DNA of 47,813 nt from Oscillospiraceae bacterium (lineage in GTDB: Bacteria; Bacillota; Clostridia; Monoglobales; Monoglobaceae), in NCBI GenBank assembly GCA_015068845.1, contig SVJR01000008.1, forward strand, positions 1-47,813, written 5' to 3'. This document shows positions 8,252 through 16,605 of the stretch, one piece after another. Positions within the stretch are counted from its first letter, which is position 1; every line of letters begins with the position of its first letter. Both the position numbers and the translations under genes were made by a program. The notes below the pieces were generated by a model that saw only the letters and a list, made by a program, of their open reading frames with translations, did not search any database and had not been told where the DNA came from.

Positions 8252-9640
8252 ATGAAAAAGATTAACATTTCAGACATTACTCTTAAAAAGCTTTCAGGGG
8301 AGCGGGAGGTTGCCCTTTTATTCCGTGAAAAAACAGCTGTTGCTGCCTGTGCGGACGCTCTGGGCGCAGATGCAGTTGAGCTTGCCCCGATAAAGAACTT
8401 GCGTGAAGATACTATTATATATAAAACAATTGCACAGAATGTTCAAAGTGCAGTACTCGCTATCCCTGTCGGTTTCAGCACTGAGGAGGTGCAGTCTGCC
8501 TGGGAATGCATTAAGGCTGCAAAAAAGCCTCGTCTCCAGATTGAACTTCCGGTATCTACCGTTCAGATGGAGTATACATATCATATAAAAGCGGATAAAA
8601 TGCTTGCGAAAATCGGCGAATTGATAAAGTTTGCAAAAGAGCTCTGCGACGATGTGGAATTTTCAGCACTCGACGCAACTCGTGCAGATGAGGATTTCCT
8701 CATTGCCGCTGTAAAAGAAGCAGAAGCAAACGGTGCCGGCACAATCACTGTTTGCGATGATGCAGGAGTATCACTGCCTGAGAATATTGCTGAACTGGTT
8801 GAGAAAGTGAAGGGCGCAGTTAGTATTCCCGTATGCGTTCAGATTTCAGACCGTATAAATATGGGCGTTGCTGCGGCTGTTGCGGCAGTATCAAAAGGTG
8901 CTGACGGACTCAAGTGTGCTATGGCGGGTAAAGATGTGCTTCTGACGGGTGAGATTTCAGATGCATTCAGCATTTGTTCTGCACAGATAGGTGCTGAAAT
9001 AAATCTTAACAGAACAAAAATTCATACAAGTATTGACGATATGCTTGCGAGCATTAATCACGATGCATACGAAACAGAAAGCTCTGTAAGCGAGAAAAAG
9101 AAGATTCTGCTCGACTCCGATGCAACATTGGCTCAGGTCGAACAAGCGGCAAGAATTTTGGGTTATGACCTTTCCGATTCAGATTGCGGTAATGTGTACA
9201 AAGCACTTCTTCAGGTTTGTGAAAAGAAGGATGCAGTAGGCGCAAAGGAGCTTGAAGCACTTATTGCAAGCTCTGCTATGCAGGCACCTTCAACATATCA
9301 TCTTGAAAGTTACACAATCAACAGCAGTAACCTTACCGGCTCTATGTCCCAGGTTACATTGAAGTGCAATGATGAGATTATTTCCGGTGTAAGCACCGGT
9401 GACGGTTCAATTGATTCTGCATTCCGTGCGATTGAACAATGTATAGGTTACCACTATGAGCTGGATGATTTCCAGGTTCAGGCAGTAACAGAAGGTAAAG
9501 AGGCATTAGGCTCTGCATTGGTAAGACTCCGCAACAACGGAAAGCTTTATTCCGGAAACGGTATCTCGACTGATATCGTTGCGGCGAGCATCAGAGCGTA
9601 TATCAATGCCCTGAACAAGATTATGTTTGAGGAGGAATAA
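8252..9640 (+). CDS. LeuA-like (2-isopropylmalate synthase family) protein lacking catalytic residues
   Basis: 462 residues. Residues ~1-275 resemble the DRE-TIM barrel and ~347-460 the LeuA C-terminal regulatory domain (TYHLESYTINSSNLTG to SGNGISTDIVAASIRAYI). The active site is gone: where LeuA has DTTLRDGEQ this protein has SDITLKKLSGERE, and where LeuA has the metal-binding HxHND it has VQISDRINMG. It should therefore not make 2-isopropylmalate. I infer a regulatory or scaffolding pseudoenzyme that may sense leucine. AAGGGAG precedes the ATG. It stands directly after a Leu T-box and ends one base before the next gene, whose ribosome site lies in its last codons (translational coupling). 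It could also have gained a new, unknown activity. Confidence 0.75.
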   Translation: MKKINISDITLKKLSGEREVALLFREKTAVAACADALGADAVELAPIKNLREDTIIYKTIAQNVQSAVLAIPVGFSTEEVQSAWECIKAAKKPRLQIELPVSTVQMEYTYHIKADKMLAKIGELIKFAKELCDDVEFSALDATRADEDFLIAAVKEAEANGAGTITVCDDAGVSLPENIAELVEKVKGAVSIPVCVQISDRINMGVAAAVAAVSKGADGLKCAMAGKDVLLTGEISDAFSICSAQIGAEINLNRTKIHTSIDDMLASINHDAYETESSVSEKKKILLDSDATLAQVEQAARILGYDLSDSDCGNVYKALLQVCEKKDAVGAKELEALIASSAMQAPSTYHLESYTINSSNLTGSMSQVTLKCNDEIISGVSTGDGSIDSAFRAIEQCIGYHYELDDFQVQAVTEGKEALGSALVRLRNNGKLYSGNGISTDIVAASIRAYINALNKIMFEEE

Positions 9641-9641
9641 G

Positions 9642-12101
9642 ATGAAAATTGTATTTTCAACTAAAAATGTAAATCGTGCATCCTTCCTTGATACCTGCCG
9701 GTATGCTTATGATTATGGGTTTGCAGGGTTTGAAATATATGATGCAATTAAAGAGCGCAGCCAGCATCACGACAGTATTCTGCGCCGTGACCGCATCGCT
9801 GACGCAAAGCGCAAGCTCATTAACCGAAATATATCAGTTTCTGCACTCCGGATACCTGAACCTGTAGAAAGCGATGAAGTGACTGCCGATATAATCTCAA
9901 AATATATAGATATGGCGGCAAATTCGGGCATTGAAAATATCATTGTTCGTGTTGAAGAAGAAACAGCATTTGATGCGCTGAACAAGAAGCTCTCGGATGC
10001 GATAAAGCGTGCCGAGAAAGCCGATGTGGGAATTTTGTTTGAAACAGTCGGCTACCTTTCTGACACCGAAAAGGTTGTAGACATAATAAACTTTTTCTCT
10101 TCTGCGGCAATCGGCGCATCGTGGAATGTACGGGGTACATATTTCGGTGCGGGCGAAACGGCGGAAACAACAATCAAAACCCTTGGCGCATATATAAAGT
10201 ATGTGCGACTGGGCGATATGAAAGACGGAAAGACCGTTTTAATCGGCGAGGGCGAATTGCCGGTTAAGGAATTACTCAACGCCCTCTCGTCGCTTAATTT
10301 CGACGGCTTTATCTGTGCGGCATGGAATGAGGAAATAAATGATGCAGATATTGTGCTGACACATTTTGCAAATTATATCTCAGCACTCCGCCGTGAGAAG
10401 AAGAGCTTCGAACACGCATACTACAACAGAGCAAAAACCGGCACCTTTGTTTGGAAAAAATATGATGTTATCGATGAAACCTTCTCAGGTGTTCTCGACA
10501 CAATGGTTGAAAAAAATCCCGATCAGTATGCATTTAAATATCCTACCCTTGATTATACAAGAACTTATGAACAGTTCCGCCGCGATGTTGATGAATGTGC
10601 AGCAGCTTTGATTTCTCTGGGGGTAAAAGCCGGTGACCATGTGGCTGTGTGGGCAACCAATGTCCCCGAATGGTTTATTGCTTTCTGGGCAACAACAAAA
10701 ATCGGTGCGGTACTGGTTACAGTGAATACGGCATATAAGATTCACGAAATTGAATATTTGCTGAAGCAGTCGGATACCCATACCCTTGTGATGATTGAAT
10801 ATTGCAAGGATATTAATTACAAAGAAATTATTCAGGAGCTTTGTCCCGAGCTTGAAAGCCTCGCACCTGGCCAGCCTTTATATTCGAAAAATCTGCCATT
10901 TTTACGCAATGTCGTAACAGTTGGATTTTCAATGCAGGGCTGCCTTACATGGGAGCAGATGCTTTCCCGTTCCTCGCTTATCCCCCGTGAAGAAGTACGC
11001 AGACGCGCATCTCTCGTTAAACCCGACGATGTATGTAATATGCAGTACACATCGGGAACAACCGGATTCCCTAAGGGCGTTATGCTCACCCATCGTAACA
11101 TAGTTAACAACGGTAAAACAATCGGTGACAGAATGGATTTGTCAACAGCCGACCGTATGATGATTCAGGTGCCTATGTTCCATTGCTTCGGTATGGTACT
11201 TTCAATGACATCGATGATGACCCACGGCGGAACCCTTTGTCCAATCCCGTATTTCTCACCTAAATCATCGCTTGCTTGCGTTAATGACGAGCATATAACC
11301 TGCTTCAACGGCGTTCCGACAATGTTTATTGCAATGTTCAACCATCCGGATTTTGCAAAGACAGATTTCTCGTATATGCGAACAGGTATTATGGCGGGTG
11401 CCAACTGCCCTGCAGATTTGATGCGCCGTGCCGCAGACGAAATGAATATGCGTGAAATTATATCCGTATATGGTCAGACCGAGGCTTCTCCCGGCTGCAC
11501 AATGGGTGAGGTTAACGAGGATATAGACCACCGTGTTGAAACAGTAGGCAGTCCGTTCCCCGGCGTTGAATGTAAGGTTATTGACCCCGAAACCGGCGAG
11601 GAACTCCCCGACGGCGAAAGCGGCGAATTTGTTGCTCGCGGCTTCAATATTATGAAGGGCTATTACAAAATGCCTGAAGCAACTGCACAAGCGATAGACG
11701 CTGACGGCTGGCTTCATTCAGGAGATATATGCTGTCGTACACCTGACGGCTATTACAAGGTAACGGGCCGTCTTAAGGATATGATTATCCGCGGCGGCGA
11801 AAATCTCTACCCCCGTGAAATTGAGGAGTTCTACCTGACCAATCCCAAAGTGCGTGATGTTCAGGTGGTTGGTGTTCCTGATGAAAAATACGGCGAAGAA
11901 TGTTGCGCCTGGATTATTCTGCATAAGGGCGAAACAGCTGACGAAAACGAAATGCGTGAATTCGGCAATGCGTATATTGCACGGCATAAGGTTCCCAGAT
12001 ACTTTATATTTGTCAATGAATTCCCGATGAATGCCGCAGGTAAAATTTTAAAATACAAAATGCGCGATGAATCCGTGGAAATTCTTGGACTGAAAAAATA
12101 A
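9642..12101 (+). CDS. TIM-barrel-acyl-CoA ligase fusion protein
   Basis: 819 residues. Residues ~1-255 look like the sugar phosphate isomerase/endonuclease IV TIM barrel (FLDTCRYAYDYGFAGFEIYD, LFETVGYLS, GEGELPVKELL). Usual metal ligands appear partly lost, since RLGDMKD stands where a His is expected. Residues ~275-819 are an AMP-forming acyl-CoA ligase: P-loop YTSGTTGFPKGVMLTH near 468, YGQTEAS, hinge GRLKDMIIRGGENLYPREIE near 708, catalytic lysine in NAAGKILKYK near 800. The ATG used lies behind GAGGAGGA, five codons into the longest frame. Coupled to the LeuA-like gene under a Leu T-box, so I infer activation of isovalerate or another branched acid. A fatty acid substrate cannot be ruled out. 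Confidence 0.85.
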   Translation: MKIVFSTKNVNRASFLDTCRYAYDYGFAGFEIYDAIKERSQHHDSILRRDRIADAKRKLINRNISVSALRIPEPVESDEVTADIISKYIDMAANSGIENIIVRVEEETAFDALNKKLSDAIKRAEKADVGILFETVGYLSDTEKVVDIINFFSSAAIGASWNVRGTYFGAGETAETTIKTLGAYIKYVRLGDMKDGKTVLIGEGELPVKELLNALSSLNFDGFICAAWNEEINDADIVLTHFANYISALRREKKSFEHAYYNRAKTGTFVWKKYDVIDETFSGVLDTMVEKNPDQYAFKYPTLDYTRTYEQFRRDVDECAAALISLGVKAGDHVAVWATNVPEWFIAFWATTKIGAVLVTVNTAYKIHEIEYLLKQSDTHTLVMIEYCKDINYKEIIQELCPELESLAPGQPLYSKNLPFLRNVVTVGFSMQGCLTWEQMLSRSSLIPREEVRRRASLVKPDDVCNMQYTSGTTGFPKGVMLTHRNIVNNGKTIGDRMDLSTADRMMIQVPMFHCFGMVLSMTSMMTHGGTLCPIPYFSPKSSLACVNDEHITCFNGVPTMFIAMFNHPDFAKTDFSYMRTGIMAGANCPADLMRRAADEMNMREIISVYGQTEASPGCTMGEVNEDIDHRVETVGSPFPGVECKVIDPETGEELPDGESGEFVARGFNIMKGYYKMPEATAQAIDADGWLHSGDICCRTPDGYYKVTGRLKDMIIRGGENLYPREIEEFYLTNPKVRDVQVVGVPDEKYGEECCAWIILHKGETADENEMREFGNAYIARHKVPRYFIFVNEFPMNAAGKILKYKMRDESVEILGLKK

Positions 12102-12114
12102 TAAAACTTGATAC

Positions 12115-12153
12115 AAAAAACTCGTCTCAAATTGATTTGAGACGAGTTTTTTA
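12115..12153. terminator. Bidirectional terminator between convergent genes
   Basis: Stem AAAAAACTCGTCTCAAAT and its complement around a two-base loop with T runs on both strands. It ends the ligase transcript and the minus-strand membrane protein transcript. Confidence 0.88.
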
Positions 12154-12582
12154 TTATTTAGAAGATTGGTCGTACAAAAATTCAGAAACGCTTTTGTTGA
12201 ATGATAAAAAGGTTATACATAATATGTCAGAAACTACACCGACTATGATAATTGCAAGATTTAATAAAGAGATTGTCTGCCCACTTGCTTCGGGAAGAAT
12301 AACAACCAGTAAAAACACCGACAGACAGGCGGTTGCCACAAACAACCATCTGACCCATTGGATACCCCTGATAAGTGCAACGGACATTGCAAATCGTACA
12401 ATGATGTTAAACAGATTAAAACTATATAAAATATTACTTAAAAGTGTCACGAGGAAGGTCAATATTGCTAAAGTATATACAATCATCTTGCCCTGAAAAA
12501 GTCTCTTTTCAGCGTTCTTTTTGTAGTCATCAATCATTTTCTGTTTGTCCTGCTCGGATATATACTCTTCGTTGTTATACAT
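12154..12582 (-). CDS. Small multi-pass membrane protein of unknown function
   Basis: 142 residues with no family I recognise. An acidic/basic N-terminal stretch of ~30 residues (NNEEYISEQDKQKMIDDYKK) is followed by about four hydrophobic segments: MIVYTLAILTFLVTLLSNIL, FNIIVRFAMSVALIRGI, WLFVATACLSVFLLVVIL, and LLNLAIIIVGVVSDILCITF. The start is the ATG with GAGGTG six bases upstream rather than the GTG three codons earlier that overlaps that site. Own promoter directly upstream; convergent with the ligase fusion gene. Confidence 0.65.
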   Translation of the reverse strand: MYNNEEYISEQDKQKMIDDYKKNAEKRLFQGKMIVYTLAILTFLVTLLSNILYSFNLFNIIVRFAMSVALIRGIQWVRWLFVATACLSVFLLVVILPEASGQTISLLNLAIIIVGVVSDILCITFLSFNKSVSEFLYDQSSK

Positions 12583-12600
12583 ATAGCTCACCTCAAGAAA

Positions 12601-12629
12601 ATTATAGCATATGTTTAATATTTTATCAA
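12601..12629 (-). promoter_or_regulatory. Promoter of the small membrane protein gene
   Basis: TTGATA (12624-12629) and TATAAT (12601-12606) on the minus strand, 17 bases apart. The leader would be only about ten bases long. Confidence 0.6.
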
Positions 12630-12696
12630 TATTTTTCTTTTCTGAAACTTGTCAAGTATTTCGGAAGAGCCGAATAGTTTGGATGCCAATATTTTT

Positions 12697-12867
12697 AGCT
12701 AAATTTTGCAACAAGTTGCAAAGCGAAATTATTGCTTCGCAATAGCTAAATTGTTTCTAACGAAACAGCTAAATTAAATTCGCTTTTTAGCTGACCGAAG
12801 GTCAATTTAGCTACGAAGTAATTTAGCGTGCATTAGCACATTTAGCTCGCGGAACGCGAATTTAGCT
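12697..12867. repeat. Array of short hairpins separated by AGCTAAATT/AATTTAGCT spacers
   Basis: Spacers AGCTAAATT stand at 12697, 12744 and 12767; past the centre the spacer is inverted, (A)ATTTAGC(T), near 12786, 12804, 12821, 12840 and 12859. Between the spacers sit small unrelated hairpins: TTGCAAC/GTTGCAA, ATTGC-TTC-GCAAT, GTTTC-TAAC-GAAAC, GACC-GAA-GGTC, TAC-GAA-GTA, GTGC-ATTA-GCAC and CGCG-GAA-CGCG. The left spacers can also pair with the right spacers, giving a ladder with hairpin side arms. No gene is seen in 12630-12909. Confidence 0.7.
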
Positions 12868-12909
12868 GAAAAAAAGACATTATTCTTTATCGAATAATGT
12901 CTTTTTTTC
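12868..12909. terminator. Terminator of the tRNA-Asn transcript
   Basis: A long stem AAAAAAAGACATTATTC with its complement and T runs on both strands, directly past the 3' end of the tRNA on the minus strand. Confidence 0.85.
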
Positions 12910-12985
12910 TGGCTCCCCCTGCTGGGCTTGAACCAGCGACATCATGATTAACAGTCATGCGCTCTACCGACTGAGCTAAGGAGGA
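12910..12985 (-). tRNA. tRNA-Asn (anticodon GTT)
   Basis: A full cloverleaf of 76 bases is seen on the minus strand. The acceptor stem is TCCTCCT/AGGGGGA, the D arm GCTC..GAGC, and the anticodon stem CATGA/TCATG with loop CTGTTAA (anticodon GTT). The T arm is GCTGG-TTCAAGC-CCAGC. Discriminator G and an encoded CCA end it. Confidence 0.97.
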
Positions 12986-13005
12986 ATATTCATTTAATAA
13001 TATTC

Positions 13006-13033
13006 ATTATATCCACTTTTAAAAAAAAGTCAA
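13006..13033 (-). promoter_or_regulatory. Promoter of tRNA-Asn
   Basis: TTGACT (13028-13033) and TATAAT (13006-13011) on the minus strand with a 16-base spacer, about 20 bases before the tRNA. Confidence 0.75.
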
Positions 13034-13101
13034 TAGCGAAAAATAAAAAGTTTTGTAAAAATAAGCAGAAAACCAAAAAATATGGCTTTCTGCTTGATAT
13101 A

Positions 13102-14469
13102 TTAGTTTCTTTCGTTTAATGGAATGTATTTGATGTGGTTTGAAACAGATTTATATGCGGGTCTGATTATTTTGTTTCCGTTTATCATTTCTTCAATACG
13201 GTGGGCACTCCAGCCTGCCACGCGGGCAATAGCAAAAATTGGGGTGTACAGTTCTTCGGGTAAATCAAGCATCGAGTATACAAAACCGCTGTAAAAATCA
13301 ATATTTGCACTGACGCCCTTGTAGATTTTTCGTTTCGATGCAATAACCTTTGGAGCAAGCTCGGCAATTTTTGTGTAAAGCTCAAATTCTTTTGTGCGGT
13401 TTTTCTCTTTTGAAAGAAGTCCTACATGCTCCTTTAGAATTTCAGAACGAGGGTCTGAAAGTGAATATACAGCGTGCCCCATACCATAGATAAGTCCGCT
13501 GCCATCAAAGGCTTCTTTACAGAGAAGCTTTTCCAGATATGCGCAAATTTCGTCTTCGTCCTTCCAGTCAGAGATGTTTTTCTTAATATCGTCAAACATA
13601 AGTTTAACTTTGATGTTTGCCCCACCGTGTTTCGGACCTTTAAGAGAACAAAGCGACGCCGCAATTGATGAATATGTGTCGGTGCCGGAGGAGGTTACGA
13701 CATGCGTAGTGAAGGTGGAGTTATTTCCGCCGCCGTGTTCTGCGTGAAGAACCAAAGCAAGGTCCAGAAGTTTTGCTTCAAGGGGTGTGTAGGATTTGTC
13801 GGGTCTGAGAATTCTGAGCAGATTTTCGGCAGTTGAAAGAGCTGTTGAGGGGCGGTGAATATATAGGCTTTTTCCTTTTGTAAAATGCTGATATGCGTTG
13901 TAAGCATAAACTGATAAAAGTGGAAAGTTTGCAATAAGCTGAATGCATTGCCTAAGATTGTTAGGGATACTTAAGTCGTTTGCGTTTTTGTCGTATGAAT
14001 AAAGTGTCAGAACGCTTCGGGCAAGGGAATTCATTATGTCAGGGTTAGGCGCCTTCATAATAACATCCCGGACAAAGTTTGTAGGTAAGGTTCGGTAGCT
14101 GTTGAGCATAGAAGTAAATTTTTCGAGTTCATCAACGGAAGGCAGCTCGCCAAACAAAAGCAGATAGACAGTTTCCTCAAAGCCAAAACGGTTGTCTGCT
14201 TCAAATCCGTTTACTATATCACGGACATTTATGCCTCTGTAATAAAGTTCACCCTCGCAGGGAACAGACTTGCCGTCAATAGTTTTTGATGAAATAATAG
14301 TTGAAATTTCTGTCAGTCCGGTAACCACGCCTTTGCCGTCAAGATCACGAAGGCCTCGTTTTACTTCGTAAACACTATAAAGGCTTGGGTCAATAGAGCT
14401 GTTTTTTACACATTTATCTGAAAGCTCATATATTTTATCTGATATATTAGAATAGTTGCGGATACTCAT
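13102..14469 (-). CDS. Citrate synthase
   Basis: Condenses acetyl-CoA and oxaloacetate to citrate, feeding 2-oxoglutarate and glutamate synthesis in anaerobes with a partial cycle. 455 residues, somewhat longer than the ~370-430 of many type II enzymes because of an N-terminal extension. Seen: catalytic histidines in HAEHGGGNNSTF and GMGHAVYSLSDPR, the catalytic Asp in ANIDFYSGFVY, and the C-terminal AHRIEEM with its Arg. The ATG has GGAGG seven bases upstream. It stands alone with its own promoter. A 2-methylcitrate synthase role is less likely because no propionate genes are near. Confidence 0.92.
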   Translation of the reverse strand: MSIRNYSNISDKIYELSDKCVKNSSIDPSLYSVYEVKRGLRDLDGKGVVTGLTEISTIISSKTIDGKSVPCEGELYYRGINVRDIVNGFEADNRFGFEETVYLLLFGELPSVDELEKFTSMLNSYRTLPTNFVRDVIMKAPNPDIMNSLARSVLTLYSYDKNANDLSIPNNLRQCIQLIANFPLLSVYAYNAYQHFTKGKSLYIHRPSTALSTAENLLRILRPDKSYTPLEAKLLDLALVLHAEHGGGNNSTFTTHVVTSSGTDTYSSIAASLCSLKGPKHGGANIKVKLMFDDIKKNISDWKDEDEICAYLEKLLCKEAFDGSGLIYGMGHAVYSLSDPRSEILKEHVGLLSKEKNRTKEFELYTKIAELAPKVIASKRKIYKGVSANIDFYSGFVYSMLDLPEELYTPIFAIARVAGWSAHRIEEMINGNKIIRPAYKSVSNHIKYIPLNERN

Positions 14470-14504
14470 TTAATTGCCTCCGTTTTACAATAGAAGTTAT
14501 ACAT

Positions 14505-14533
14505 ATTTTAACATAATATTTAAAATCAGTCAA
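14505..14533 (-). promoter_or_regulatory. Promoter of citrate synthase gene
   Basis: TTGACT (14528-14533) and TAAAAT (14505-14510) on the minus strand with a 17-base spacer. Confidence 0.7.
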
Positions 14534-14549
14534 TGTGCTCCAAGAGTAT

Positions 14550-14593
14550 AAAAAGCCTTAAAGTCTGATTAGACAGGCGTTTAAGGCTTTTTG
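14550..14593 (-). terminator. Terminator after the membrane acyltransferase gene
   Basis: AAAAAGCCTTAAA pairs with its complement 14580-14592, with a further GTCT/AGAC helix in the loop; a T run follows on the minus strand. Confidence 0.8.
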
Positions 14594-14617
14594 AATTTTT
14601 TGTAAATATTTTACAAG

Positions 14618-15628
14618 TCATCTGCGAAAGTGTCCTAAAAACATTTTGATTCTTGAGTATATAACAGATAGAAGAATTGAAACAATATATGCAGAGAAGA
14701 AGATGATTACAAATCTCACCGGAGTTGAGGTGATGTTCCAATGCTCCGCATCCATCAGGTGCTCTGCTTCAAAAATTACCAGACAGTGAATAAGGTAAAT
14801 GTAGAATGTGGCAGGAGATACAATATCTGCACCCTCGTGCTGATATTCGGGCATAAGAAGAAGCCACATAATTGATGCAAAGGAAGCAAATGCGATTTTC
14901 AGAACTTCTGTCCAGAATGAGTGGAACCAATTTAAAAATTCCATATATGCAATTCCTGAATAAAGTGCAGTGAAAACAAGACCCAGGATTATCCAGGTGC
15001 TTTTTGAACGCTTGAGCCTTTCAAGATTCATATCAAAGTTCAGACCCATGTAACAGCCGATAATCCAATAGATGAAGTAGCCCAAGAATATTCGGTCAGA
15101 ATAGCGGAAATCAAGCATAAGGTATTTTGATACAATGGTAATAATTGCGGCTAAAACAAGACCTACAACGGGCGAAATATTTCTGCAAAAATGATATGTA
15201 ATAGGTGCAATAAGATATAGTTGCATAATTATAATTACAAAATAGAAGGGCGCAGCAATTGTGCCAAGCGATAAATATTTAAAAAGCGCACCAAAGCTAA
15301 ACGGGAAATAATGTCTGTGAAACACAAAATAAAGATAATATATTGTTGCCATAATAAGATACGGAAAATATATTTTAGTAATACGTCGTTTTAAAAAAGA
15401 AAAATAATTAAAGCTTTTGTCGGTGTATGTATGTGTAAATTTGATACCGGATGAAATGATAAATGCAGGAACAACAAAAGTAATTGTGCGTGAGAAAATA
15501 AAAGATAAACCCGAAAGAAAAGAGCCTTTGGGATATCCGTTTATACTATCTGAGAGAACATGAATCATTATAACCAATAAACACAAAACCGATTCATAAG
15601 CTGAGATCTCGGAAAGCTTTCTTCTCAT
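14618..15628 (-). CDS. Acyltransferase family 3 membrane protein
   Basis: 336 residues, about ten hydrophobic segments, typical of the OafA/YrhL-like acyltransferase-3 family that O-acetylates or otherwise acylates sugars and cell-envelope polymers. Seen: the N-terminal YESVLCLLVIMIHV segment carrying the family histidine, an RRITKIYFPYL loop with the conserved Arg-rich stretch, and a C-terminal YIYLIHCLVIF segment. The acyl donor and acceptor cannot be read from the sequence, and there is no operon partner. AAAGGAA lies nine bases before the ATG. Confidence 0.8.
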   Translation of the reverse strand: MRRKLSEISAYESVLCLLVIMIHVLSDSINGYPKGSFLSGLSFIFSRTITFVVPAFIISSGIKFTHTYTDKSFNYFSFLKRRITKIYFPYLIMATIYYLYFVFHRHYFPFSFGALFKYLSLGTIAAPFYFVIIIMQLYLIAPITYHFCRNISPVVGLVLAAIITIVSKYLMLDFRYSDRIFLGYFIYWIIGCYMGLNFDMNLERLKRSKSTWIILGLVFTALYSGIAYMEFLNWFHSFWTEVLKIAFASFASIMWLLLMPEYQHEGADIVSPATFYIYLIHCLVIFEAEHLMDAEHWNITSTPVRFVIIFFSAYIVSILLSVIYSRIKMFLGHFRR

Positions 15629-15663
15629 ACAAATAAGTTCCTTTCATAAGTTTTAACATTAAT

Positions 15664-15692
15664 ATAATATAATAATAAATTAAAAAAGTCAA
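15664..15692 (-). promoter_or_regulatory. Promoter of the acyltransferase gene
   Basis: TTGACT (15687-15692) and TATTAT (15664-15669) on the minus strand, 17 bases apart. Confidence 0.6.
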
Positions 15693-15824
15693 CCTGTTCA
15701 ATTTTTTAAGTAAAATAGAAAAAATTACAATGTGTATTTAATGTGGCAAAGGTTAAAATATTACCGAAGACAGACAAACAGTTGCAAATTGTTTCTCTGG
15801 TAACGAAAGCGAGGTGAAATTCAA

Positions 15825-16037
15825 ATGTCAAACAACAATAACAGAAACAAGACAATGGTACCCGAAGCAAAGGCTGCTATGAACAGATTTAAGATGGAAG
15901 CTGCCAACGAAGTAGGTGTACAGCTTAAAGACGGTTACAATGGTGAACTCACATCAAGACAGGCGGGTTCTATCGGTGGCCAGATGGTAAAAAAGATGAT
16001 CAAAAAGTATGAAGAGGACTTAGCTAACGGTCAGTAA
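15825..16037 (+). CDS. Small acid-soluble spore protein, alpha/beta type
   Basis: A 70-residue DNA-binding spore protein that coats forespore DNA and protects it from UV and heat. Seen: the first helix VPEAKAAMNRFKMEAANEVG, which contains the GPR protease cleavage region (KMEAANEVG), and the second conserved segment LTSRQAGSIGGQMVKKMI. The N-terminus MSNNNNRNKT is Asn-rich, as is the mini-protein at 18009. GAGGTGA precedes the ATG. Family members are made in the forespore under SigG; an exact SigG promoter is not certain from reading alone. Confidence 0.95.
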   Translation: MSNNNNRNKTMVPEAKAAMNRFKMEAANEVGVQLKDGYNGELTSRQAGSIGGQMVKKMIKKYEEDLANGQ

Positions 16038-16069
16038 GCTAATATCCATCAGAATATTGATTGTTGTTT

Positions 16070-16110
16070 AAAATCCGCAAATCAATTTCAGGTTGGTTTG
16101 CGGATTTTAT
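16070..16110 (+). terminator. Terminator after the SASP gene
   Basis: Stem AAAATCCGCAAA (16070-16081) with its complement at 16097-16108 and a 15-base loop. It ends ~25 bases before the start of the PRC-barrel gene. Confidence 0.75.
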
Positions 16111-16134
16111 CGTATGAAAATCGGAGGTGCCTCA

Positions 16135-16605
16135 TTGGAAATCAGTTCAAAAAATTTAAAGGGATTTAAAGTTTATGACCACGAATCAAGCGAGCCCTGG
16201 GGCACAATAAAGGATGTTTGCTTTGACTGTAACCCGGCAAAGGTGAAGTGCTTTGTTGTTGAAACATTAAGTCTTGTTCCAATTGCAAAGATAGTAGAAT
16301 TTGGTCAGGTAAACAACATCATTAAAGGTGCAGTTGTGCTAAAAAAAGGTGCTATGGCAAAACCCTGTAAAGCATCTGGAATAAACGGTCAGCTGAGTTT
16401 TGATAATGTTGCAAAGGTCGCCTATGCAAACCATACCCGGACCCGGCTTCGGGATATACGGTTTGATTTCGAAACGGGCGAAATGACGGATTTGATAGTA
16501 TCAAAAAATATCCTTTCGCCACAAAACCACATCAAAGCAAATCAAATTGTTCTGAAAGAAAATACAGTTTATATGCAGAGCGAAGGAGGGAATGACAATG
16601 TGTAA
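16135..16605 (+). CDS. PRC-barrel-like domain protein
   Basis: 156 residues from a TTG start that has CGGAGGTG five bases upstream; an in-frame ATG seven codons earlier would place the ribosome site inside the gene. Residues ~5-60 match the PRC-barrel pattern (LKGFKVYDHESSEPWGTIKDV, KVKCFVVE), and a second similar half follows (RLRDIRFDFETGEMTDLIV), so it looks like two tandem barrels. Such proteins occur in sporulation and envelope loci of Clostridia. Its neighbours (SASP, SpoIVB, GerQ-like) suggest a spore role; the function is unknown. It overlaps the next gene by eight bases. Confidence 0.75.
   Translation: MEISSKNLKGFKVYDHESSEPWGTIKDVCFDCNPAKVKCFVVETLSLVPIAKIVEFGQVNNIIKGAVVLKKGAMAKPCKASGINGQLSFDNVAKVAYANHTRTRLRDIRFDFETGEMTDLIVSKNILSPQNHIKANQIVLKENTVYMQSEGGNDNV

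Noticed and set aside
8252-9640. Functional 2-isopropylmalate synthase (leuA)
   Set aside because: The catalytic Arg-Asp and metal-binding His residues are missing, so only a LeuA-like name is supported.
11265-11717. 150-residue minus-strand frame
   Set aside because: Shadow of the acyl-CoA ligase domain on the plus strand.
12697-12867. CRISPR array
   Set aside because: The repeated unit is about nine bases and the intervening pieces are self-complementary hairpins of varied length; no cas genes are near.
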